A stretch of DNA of 6,272 bases. Source: a bacterium (GTDB lineage: Bacteria > Bacillota > Clostridia > Oscillospirales > Acutalibacteraceae). A program made the position numbers and the translations under genes. The DNA lies in NCBI GenBank assembly GCA_020626545.1, contig JAHKZS010000148.1, forward strand, positions 1-6,272, written 5' to 3'. Each line of letters opens with the position of its first letter. The first letter of the stretch is position 1. This document shows, one piece after another, positions 1 to 5,020 of the stretch. Below the pieces are notes generated by a model, which worked only from the letters and a program-made list of their open reading frames with translations, was not told the DNA's origin and searched no databases.

Positions 1-82
1 CTTTTGTGATGTAGGTTTAAAACGGCGAGATTCGAAAGGACGTTAAGAAAACAGTTCGAAAACGCCATGATTTGAAGCCGAC
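1..82. other. Unassigned left-edge segment, possible end of a neighbouring gene or structured repeat
   Basis: No gene can be assigned here. Base composition is close to that of the coding regions (34 of 82 G or C by hand count) and drops sharply after about position 82, so this piece probably belongs to something that continues to the left. Three short open stretches exist: plus-strand frame 2, open from the edge to a TAA at 44-46; plus-strand frame 1, open from 10 to a TGA at 70-72; and a minus-strand frame that could start at an ATG complementary to 66-68 and stays open to the edge. The minus-strand start has no visible Shine-Dalgarno sequence. The segment also holds an imperfect direct repeat (19-36 and 59-76, 14 of 18 identical) and can fold into a hairpin (24-66). 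None of these is strong enough to name a product. Confidence 0.3.
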
Positions 83-215
83 TTGTATTTCAATATACTT
101 CTATAATTGTATTTTAGTAAAACTATATTTACACTTATAAAAAATCAAGTTGACAATTATTAATAGATTATTAAAAAAATCAATTTAAATATCTAATTTT
201 ATTACATCATTTTTA

Positions 216-244
216 TTGATTAATGCGTTAAAATATGGTATATT
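216..244 (+). promoter_or_regulatory. Predicted sigma-A-type promoter of the operon
   Basis: A -35-like TTGATT (216-221) is followed after exactly 17 bases by TATATT (239-244), which matches the -10 consensus in five of six positions. A TG at 236-237, one base upstream of the -10 box, makes it an extended -10 promoter, a form common in Gram-positive bacteria. Transcription would start near 250-252, giving a leader of about 50 bases before the first ATG at 303. This is a prediction from consensus matching in a very AT-rich background, where chance matches are frequent. Confidence 0.5.
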
Positions 245-250
245 AATATA

Positions 251-266
251 AGTTGTTTTTTCAACT
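251..266 (+). promoter_or_regulatory. Small hairpin at the predicted mRNA 5' end
   Basis: AGTTG at 251-255 is complementary to CAACT at 262-266, leaving a loop of six T. It falls almost exactly at the predicted transcription start, so the transcript would begin with a stem-loop. Such 5' structures can slow 5'-end-dependent mRNA decay in Firmicutes, but five base pairs with only two G-C pairs is weak and this may be chance in AT-rich DNA. It is not a terminator: the T run is in the loop, not after the stem. Confidence 0.25.
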
Positions 267-288
267 ATAACTCTAAAATTATACTATT

Positions 289-295
289 AAGAGGG
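289..295 (+). promoter_or_regulatory. Ribosome binding site of the first ATPase gene
   Basis: AAGAGGG lies seven bases before the ATG at 303, in an otherwise nearly G-free leader. It fixes this ATG as the start. Confidence 0.75.
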
Positions 296-302
296 ATAGC
301 TT

Positions 303-614
303 ATGGCTAAAGAAATTTTAGACGCGATATATAACGCGGAAGAAGAATGTAAAACCAAAGAAACCGAGGCTAAAAAAGAGGCGCAGGCTCGTATTAAGGA
401 CGCCGAGATAAAAGCTCAAAAGTTTATAGACGACGCTGAAGCTAAAGCGAAAGAAGAAGCTGATGAGTTAGTTGCTCAAGCTGAGAAAAACGGCGAGGAA
501 TATTTTAACAAGGCTAAAGCCGCAGCCTCGGGCAAATGCGAGATTATAACTCAGTCCGCTAAGAAAAACAGGCAGACTGTTATTAAACAATCAATTGACG
601 CTTTGTTAAATTAA
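303..614 (+). CDS. ntpF: V-type ATP synthase peripheral-stalk subunit G/H (E. hirae NtpF type)
   Basis: This 103-residue protein is almost entirely one charged helix, rich in Ala, Glu and Lys, with no membrane segment or signal peptide. That composition, its length (family usually about 100-110 residues), and its place as the first gene before subunit I identify it as the small peripheral-stalk subunit. The same protein is called G in Thermus, H in archaea and NtpF in E. hirae, and is not the F subunit of the central stalk. It should pair with subunit E in a long heterodimeric coiled coil that holds the A3B3 head against the N-terminal domain of subunit I. The acidic and basic residues alternate through about residues 10-75, as expected for coiled-coil packing. 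Two cysteines are present (C16, C79). The ATG has a well-spaced AAGAGGG. The identification rests more on context than on diagnostic residues, because such coiled coils diverge quickly. Confidence 0.85.
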   Translation: MAKEILDAIYNAEEECKTKETEAKKEAQARIKDAEIKAQKFIDDAEAKAKEEADELVAQAEKNGEEYFNKAKAAASGKCEIITQSAKKNRQTVIKQSIDALLN

Positions 615-645
615 TATATTTTTCTGAAAAGTGTGGTGATGCCGA

Positions 646-2625
646 TTGGCTAAACTAAAAATGAAAAAAGTACGGATTGTCGCGCTTCGGGAAGATCGAA
701 AACGGCTTCTTGAACATATACAGGACAGCGCCTTAATCCAGGTTACAAAGGTCGAAAAACTGAAAAAAGGTTTTTCTAGAATTGACGTAACACCTCAAAT
801 GCAGGTGTTCGAAAGAAATGTTACGCTATGTGAAAATACGCTAAACATTCTTGATGAATACGCTAGAGAAAAGCAGGGACTACTCTCATCTTTCGCTGGA
901 AGGAAAGAAGTCGACCCGGACGATATCGGAGAAATTGCTTCTAAATCAGGCGAGATAATTGAAATTTGTCGTAAAATTTCGGACTACAAAAAAACAATTA
1001 CCGATAACGAAGCCGAGCAAGTCAGAATTAAAACATCGCTCGCTCAGCTTGAAGTTTGGCAGAATCTTGATATTCCGATTAATACAAACGACACTAACTC
1101 GACAGCCGTATTTATAGGAACGCTTCCCGCTGAATACAGTGATTCTACTCTCTCAACGTCAATCGCCGAACAGAATCCGAAGCTTGAATTCGAGTTTGAA
1201 ATACAACACAGCGAGGATAAGCTTACCTGCCTTGTTCTTTTTACTCCGATAAGCCAGAAGAAAATGGCTGAGGATGTTTTAAGGGCTTTAGGATTCGCGA
1301 GACCTATGACCGCTACTACGCATACCCCAAAGGTTAAATCCGAAAGATTACGAACGAGAAGCAGCGAGCTTATCGCTGAAAACGAGAAAGCTGTTGAAAA
1401 TATTATAGAGCTTTCGAACAGGCGCGAAGAAATAAAGGTTACTCAGGATTATTTCAGAATCAGAGCTGATAAGTATAACGTAATCAATGAGCTTGAACAC
1501 ACTAAGCACGTATTCGTTATTAACGGCTATGTTCCCGAGGAAGATTTAGAGAAGTTAAAAGCTTTATGCGAAAGGGTTTCCACCTGTTATATCGAAGCCG
1601 AAGACGCTGAGGATGACGCTCCGGTTAAACTAAAGAATAACAAATTTTCCGAACCCGCTCAAAGCATACTTACAATGTATGCCGCCCCTGCTCACTCGGA
1701 CATAGACCCTACCCCGCTTCTAGCGTTTTTCTTCTTCTTCTTCTTCGGAATGATGTTCTCCGACGCTGGTTACGGACTTTTGATGGTAATAGTTATAGGG
1801 ATTATCTTAAAAGTATTTAAGCCCGATAAAAAGATGCGCAATAACTTAAAGCTTTTCCAGTATTGCGGCGTATCGACGTTTTTCTGGGGACTGATTTTCG
1901 GAAGCTTTTTCGGAGACGCTCCCACGGTTATTTATAAATACTTCACAGGCGTTGAAATGACTATGAAAGATTTTCTGCCGTGGCCGACGCTTGATCCGCA
2001 AAAAGACGCTTTAGTTCTTATGGTAATATCAATAGCCTTCGGTTTAGTACATATCTTAGTAGGTATGGGATGTAAGTTCTATATCTGCTTTAAAGAAAAA
2101 GATTATGCCGCGTCGTTCTTTGATACGGGACTCTGGATGCTTATGCTCGTAGGGTTCGGAGTACTTGCCGTAGGAATGGTTGTCGGTCAAACTGTACTTT
2201 ATATCGGAGCCGGAATCGCTATAGCGTGTGCCGTAGGATTGGTACTGACGCAAGGACGAAGTAAAAAAGGCTTTGGTAAGGTTATCGGCGGAATCGCTTC
2301 ATTGTACGACGTAACGAGTTATATAAGCGACCTTTTAAGTTACTCAAGGCTTTTGGCTCTAGGCTTAACTACCGGAGTTATGGCTCAGGTATTTAATATG
2401 CTCTCTACTATGTTCGGCAAAGGAATTGTAGGCACGATATTTATGATTATTATTTTCGTAGTAGGACACGCGATAAATATCGGCTTAAACGCTTTAGGTT
2501 CTTACGTACATACAATGCGACTTCAATACGTAGAAATGTTCAGTAAATTTTACGAGGGCGGCGGTAAAGAATTTGAACCGTTTACCCTTAACAGTAAATA
2601 TATAAAAATCAAGGAGGAAAAATAA
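646..2625 (+). CDS. ntpI: V-type ATP synthase subunit I (stator membrane subunit a)
   Basis: This 659-residue protein is the membrane stator through which ions enter and leave the K ring. Residues 1 to about 340 form the cytoplasmic domain that meets the peripheral stalks; about 359-625 hold seven or eight membrane segments (roughly 361-391, 406-423, 456-480, 495-514, 516-534, 560-590 and 594-620). Family landmarks include SDAGYGL just after the first segment, GSFFGD ending at D424, SYSRLLALGL with R568, and HTMRLQYVEMFSKFYEGG with R625. R568 and R625 correspond to the two buried arginines of yeast Vph1 (R735 and R799), so the channel appears functional. Length is normal for the family. The start is TTG at 646, five bases after GGTGAT; an in-frame TGA at 637-639 rules out anything longer, and the next candidate, ATG at 661, would lose five residues and has no comparable ribosome binding site. 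Oddity: seven consecutive phenylalanines at 361-367. Confidence 0.97.
   Translation: MAKLKMKKVRIVALREDRKRLLEHIQDSALIQVTKVEKLKKGFSRIDVTPQMQVFERNVTLCENTLNILDEYAREKQGLLSSFAGRKEVDPDDIGEIASKSGEIIEICRKISDYKKTITDNEAEQVRIKTSLAQLEVWQNLDIPINTNDTNSTAVFIGTLPAEYSDSTLSTSIAEQNPKLEFEFEIQHSEDKLTCLVLFTPISQKKMAEDVLRALGFARPMTATTHTPKVKSERLRTRSSELIAENEKAVENIIELSNRREEIKVTQDYFRIRADKYNVINELEHTKHVFVINGYVPEEDLEKLKALCERVSTCYIEAEDAEDDAPVKLKNNKFSEPAQSILTMYAAPAHSDIDPTPLLAFFFFFFFGMMFSDAGYGLLMVIVIGIILKVFKPDKKMRNNLKLFQYCGVSTFFWGLIFGSFFGDAPTVIYKYFTGVEMTMKDFLPWPTLDPQKDALVLMVISIAFGLVHILVGMGCKFYICFKEKDYAASFFDTGLWMLMLVGFGVLAVGMVVGQTVLYIGAGIAIACAVGLVLTQGRSKKGFGKVIGGIASLYDVTSYISDLLSYSRLLALGLTTGVMAQVFNMLSTMFGKGIVGTIFMIIIFVVGHAINIGLNALGSYVHTMRLQYVEMFSKFYEGGGKEFEPFTLNSKYIKIKEEK
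1726..1746 (+). repeat. In-frame TTC trinucleotide tract encoding seven phenylalanines
   Basis: One TTT codon is followed by six TTC codons, giving F361-F367 at the start of the first membrane segment of subunit I. A perfect six-unit trinucleotide repeat is a possible slippage site; gain or loss of units would keep the reading frame. From memory, relatives have a proline and an Ile or Leu interrupting the Phe residues here, with the same overall spacing between the Ala and FFG-MM, so the run looks like substitution rather than expansion. Confidence 0.9.
2611..2617 (+). promoter_or_regulatory. Strong ribosome binding site of ntpK
   Basis: AAGGAGG sits nine bases before the ntpK ATG, inside the last codons of ntpI. 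It is the closest match to the full anti-Shine-Dalgarno complement in the operon. K is the subunit needed in most copies (about ten per complex in E. hirae), which fits strong initiation. Confidence 0.8.
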
Positions 2626-2626
2626 T

Positions 2627-3106
2627 ATGTTTACAAATGGTATGTTTTTCGCGCTTGTAGGCGCTTCAATCGCTACAGCTTTAGCAGGCTTCGGTTCAGC
2701 TAAAGGCGTAGGCGCTGCCGCTCAGGCTTCTATGGGAGTTCTTTCCGAGGACTCATCAAAATTCGGTAAAATGCTCGTTTTAACACTTCTCCCGGGTACA
2801 CAGGGACTTTACGGATTTATCGTAGGTTTCCTTATTCTCGTTAACTGCGGTGTATTAGGCGGAGCTATTCCCAATCTCGCTCAGGGACTCGCTTTCTTAG
2901 GCGCGTCACTCGCTATCGGTATCGGCGGTATGGTTTCAGGCTTTGCTCAGGGTAAGGCGGCTGTATCGGGTATCGCTATGAGCGCTAAGGACGACAGAAA
3001 CTTCTCTAAAGCTATGGTATCGGTAACTCTCGTTGAGATTTACGCACTTCTCTCATTTATCGTATCACTTCTTGTTGTTATTTCAGTACCCGGTTTAAAG
3101 ATTTAA
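2627..3106 (+). CDS. ntpK: V-type ATP synthase subunit K (rotor ring proteolipid), Na+-binding type
   Basis: This 159-residue protein is the 16-kDa proteolipid that forms the rotating membrane ring. It has four membrane segments (roughly 6-28, 48-75, 84-110, 128-153) arranged as two related hairpins, each opening with a small-residue Gly/Ala helix (GFGSAKGVGAAAQA in the first, LGASLAIGIGG in the second). It aligns by eye without gaps around the ion site of E. hirae NtpK: L55, T58 and Q59 in LLPGTQGLYGF match L61, T64 and Q65; Q108 in FAQGKAA matches Q110; E137 in VEIYALL matches E139. These are the Na+ ligands seen in the E. hirae ring structure, and Y62 matches the nearby Tyr68. Only the second hairpin carries the carboxylate; the first has Q59, as in other four-helix V-type K subunits. 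Na+ transport is therefore predicted. The ATG follows the ntpI stop after one base, and AAGGAGG is nine bases upstream. Confidence 0.97.
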   Translation: MFTNGMFFALVGASIATALAGFGSAKGVGAAAQASMGVLSEDSSKFGKMLVLTLLPGTQGLYGFIVGFLILVNCGVLGGAIPNLAQGLAFLGASLAIGIGGMVSGFAQGKAAVSGIAMSAKDDRNFSKAMVSVTLVEIYALLSFIVSLLVVISVPGLKI

Positions 3107-3134
3107 TTACAATAACGAGAAAGGCGGTGTCTGT

Positions 3135-3713
3135 ATGAACGGTGGAGAAAAAATACTGAACCGTATTAAAGCTGACGGTGATAAGGTTGCCGAAGAAATT
3201 TTATTAAAAGCTGATAAAAAATGCGGTGAGATATTATCCGAAGCAGAAATACAGGCTGAAAAATCATCAAAAAACATAATTGAAAAAGCTAAAGAAAAAG
3301 TTAAACAGATAGACAAGTCCTCAAAAAGCCGTTGCGAGCTGGAAATCCGCAATACTGTTTTAAGACAAAGACGAGTTGAAATCGATAAAACTATGTCCGA
3401 TTTACAAGACTATCTTTTAAATCTTAACGACGCAGAATATTTCGATTTTCTTTATAAGCTCGCTAAAACCTTAAATGTTACAAGCGGTGAAGTATATCTC
3501 AACAAAAAAGATTTAGCTAGAATCCCCGCGAACTTTAAGGATAACTTTAAAAACTCAGGAATAGATGTTACTGTTTCTGATAATACAGTAAATATTCCCG
3601 GCGGATTTATACTTAAAAACGGAAATATTGAGGAAAATATGGCTATAGACGCTGTTATTATGTCTAACAGAGATAAACTCGAGGATATAATAAGCCGAGA
3701 GTTATTTAAGTAG
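3135..3713 (+). CDS. ntpE: V-type ATP synthase peripheral-stalk subunit E
   Basis: This 192-residue cytoplasmic protein is the larger partner of the peripheral stalk. Residues 1 to about 95 are a charged Lys/Glu/Ala helix that should form the coiled coil with the small stalk subunit encoded at 303-614. The remainder is the globular domain that binds the top of the catalytic head. Family landmarks lie near the C terminus: GGFIL at 156-160, IEENMAIDAVI at 165-175 and RDKLED at 179-184. Length is normal (about 190-200 residues). The ATG at 3135 has an AGGCGGTG five bases upstream, and 28 bases separate it from ntpK with no terminator between, so it is part of the same transcript. A minus-strand open frame across its 5' half is a shadow of the helix-coding sequence. 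Confidence 0.95.
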   Translation: MNGGEKILNRIKADGDKVAEEILLKADKKCGEILSEAEIQAEKSSKNIIEKAKEKVKQIDKSSKSRCELEIRNTVLRQRRVEIDKTMSDLQDYLLNLNDAEYFDFLYKLAKTLNVTSGEVYLNKKDLARIPANFKDNFKNSGIDVTVSDNTVNIPGGFILKNGNIEENMAIDAVIMSNRDKLEDIISRELFK

Positions 3714-3722
3714 GAGGGTTCT

Positions 3723-4694
3723 ATGGGTTTATCATATGAATTTTCCATAGGTTCAGTCAGAGCCAGAGAGAAAAACCTCCTTGCTTCTTCCGATATAGAA
3801 CAGCTTCTCTCCTATGATAACCTTAATGATCTAGTACGTTATCTTAATGATAAAGGATACGGCGAAGGTAAAACAGTAAACGAGGTTTTAGAAAGCCGTA
3901 CAAAAAATGTATGGAGCTATTTAAAAAGCGTAGCTCCCGAGTTTAACATTTTCGATCCTTTTATTATAACTAACGACGCTCATAATTTTAAGGTTATTAT
4001 TAAAGGAATAATGTCGGGCAAAAAAAGAGAAGATTTATTAATCTCTCCCGTTACAATCGAAACCGATATTTTGAAGGAAGCAGTTGAGCGTAAAAAATTC
4101 GATAAGCTTCCACAGTGGATATCTAAACCGGCTAAAGAAGCTTATGAGGTAATTACTCATAAATCCGACGCCAGAGAATGCGACGCTGTTATCGACAAAG
4201 CGGTAATGGAGCATATGCTCGACTTGGTTAAAGATTATAAATCAGATTTTTTGACCGAGTATTTTAATACATTTGTATTTTATAACAATATTAAAATATG
4301 TATACGAAGCTCTAAGACGCGCGTTGACTCCGACTATCTTAACAAGGCTTTATGCGAAGTTAAAGATTTCAGAAAAACGTCTTTAATTTCAGCCGTACTT
4401 AAAGGAGGCAGCGCTCTGCTCGATGAACTTTCCAAGTACAGCGAATACGAGTGCAAAGAAGCGGTAAAGCACTATAAATCTTCTCCGTCGGAGTTCGAGA
4501 AGTTTGTGGACAATAAACTAATAATTATGGCGATTGAAAGCTGTAAAAGAGCCAGCGAAGGTCCCGAACCTTTAATCGGTTATTATTTAGGCTTTGAGAT
4601 AGAAAAGAAGATAATCCATATTATTGAAAGCGGTATCGCTACTAACACGGATAAAGAGAAAATCAGAGAAAGGCTGCGTGAAATTTATGGCTAA
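3723..4694 (+). CDS. ntpC: V-type ATP synthase subunit C (rotor adaptor, subunit d type)
   Basis: This 323-residue soluble protein is the funnel-shaped adaptor that sits on the K ring and receives the central shaft (D with F); its eukaryotic counterpart is Vma6/subunit d. The N terminus (YEFSIGSVRAREKNLL, residues 5-20), NDAHNFKVIIKG at 83-94 and the terminal ERLREIYG are typical of bacterial subunit C, and the length is close to the usual 320-335. The protein is largely helical with no membrane segment. GGAGGG lies only four bases before the ATG and begins with the last G of the ntpE stop codon TAG, so translation of C is probably coupled to that of E. The 3' end overlaps the start of the next gene by 8 bp. 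Confidence 0.95.
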   Translation: MGLSYEFSIGSVRAREKNLLASSDIEQLLSYDNLNDLVRYLNDKGYGEGKTVNEVLESRTKNVWSYLKSVAPEFNIFDPFIITNDAHNFKVIIKGIMSGKKREDLLISPVTIETDILKEAVERKKFDKLPQWISKPAKEAYEVITHKSDARECDAVIDKAVMEHMLDLVKDYKSDFLTEYFNTFVFYNNIKICIRSSKTRVDSDYLNKALCEVKDFRKTSLISAVLKGGSALLDELSKYSEYECKEAVKHYKSSPSEFEKFVDNKLIIMAIESCKRASEGPEPLIGYYLGFEIEKKIIHIIESGIATNTDKEKIRERLREIYG

Positions 4695-5010
4695 AAATAT
4701 CGCCGTTATCGGCGACAGCGAAAGTATTAAAGGCTTTTCCGCGATTGGACTTGAAATCTTTCCGTGCGACAGTATTGATAAAGCTCCAAAGCTGCTGAGA
4801 AATTTGGCTGACAGCGATGATTACTCGATTATCTATCTAACTGAGGAAGTTTTTAATAACACGGAAAAAGAACGTTCCAGATACGAGGAACAAATTACCC
4901 CAGCGATTATACCTATTCCCGGGGTAAAAGGCAATAATAATTCAGGAATAAAACGACTGTCATCCTTTGTGGAAAAAGCGGTCGGCTCAGATATAATCTT
5001 CAACAATTGA
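4687..5010 (+). CDS. ntpG: V-type ATP synthase central-stalk subunit F (E. hirae NtpG)
   Basis: This 107-residue protein binds the shaft subunit D and helps set the activity of the motor. It begins with the strand-loop [19 protein letters not shown] (5-23), continues with IIYLTEE (48-54), has TPAIIPIPG at 71-79 and ends in an amphipathic helix (about 87-103). All are family hallmarks, and the length fits the usual 100-110. The start is the ATG at 4687, inside the last codons of ntpC, giving an 8-bp overlap. Its nearest purine-rich sequence (AGAGAAAGG at 4665-4673) is 13 bases away, which is rather far, so it probably depends on ribosomes finishing ntpC. The reading frame is open farther upstream to a TTG at 4624, but that would add 21 residues with no family resemblance and no ribosome binding site. 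Confidence 0.94.
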   Translation: MAKNIAVIGDSESIKGFSAIGLEIFPCDSIDKAPKLLRNLADSDDYSIIYLTEEVFNNTEKERSRYEEQITPAIIPIPGVKGNNNSGIKRLSSFVEKAVGSDIIFNN

Positions 5011-5014
5011 GGTG
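5008..5014 (+). promoter_or_regulatory. Ribosome binding site of ntpA, overlapping the ntpG stop codon
   Basis: TGAGGTG begins with the ntpG stop codon TGA and ends six bases before the TTG at 5021. This spacing decides for the TTG start. An in-frame GTG at 5012 lies within the ribosome binding site itself and has nothing suitable upstream. Confidence 0.7.
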
Positions 5015-5020
5015 TATAGT

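Larger units (their letters stand above)
83..302 (+). promoter_or_regulatory. AT-rich leader region of the V-type ATPase operon
   Basis: This 220-base stretch has about 37 G or C bases in total (roughly 17% by hand count) and no credible coding frame. It separates whatever lies to the left from the first ATPase gene and is the natural place for the operon promoter. The best promoter candidate is at 216-244. Weaker alternatives are a perfect TATAAT at 102-107 without a convincing -35 box, and a perfect TTGACA at 150-155 followed only by poor A-rich -10 options (about 171-177). I see no riboswitch-like conserved element and no rho-independent terminator with a GC-rich stem and U-tract. Confidence 0.6.

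Noticed and set aside
24..100. Rho-independent terminator of an upstream gene
   Set aside because: The hairpin at 24-66 has a long loop and internal mismatches and is followed by mixed sequence rather than a U-tract.
150..177. Promoter based on the perfect TTGACA at 150-155
   Set aside because: At 15-18 bases downstream there are only A-rich hexamers with poor -10 matches, so 216-244 is the better candidate. I cannot exclude it as a second weak promoter.
639..653. Four-codon open frame (ATG at 639, TAA at 651-653) overlapping the ntpI start
   Set aside because: It could in principle be a leader peptide coupling into ntpI, but it has no ribosome binding site of its own and lies out of frame across the ntpI initiation region. 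Chance is the simpler reading.
2056..2253. Minus-strand open frame of 65 codons inside ntpI
   Set aside because: It lies wholly opposite a conserved membrane-segment coding region, has a low-complexity translation and no family resemblance. It is a shadow frame.
3107..3748. Minus-strand open frames opposite ntpE (3107-3352 and 3452-3748)
   Set aside because: The plus strand encodes an unmistakable subunit E. The reverse frames are Ser/Phe/Ile-rich, as expected when Lys/Glu-rich helix codons are read backwards.
4624..4686. Longer version of ntpG starting at TTG 4624
   Set aside because: The extra 21 residues overlap ntpC by another 63 bases, lack a ribosome binding site and do not resemble subunit F N termini, which begin at the IAVIGD strand just after ATG 4687.
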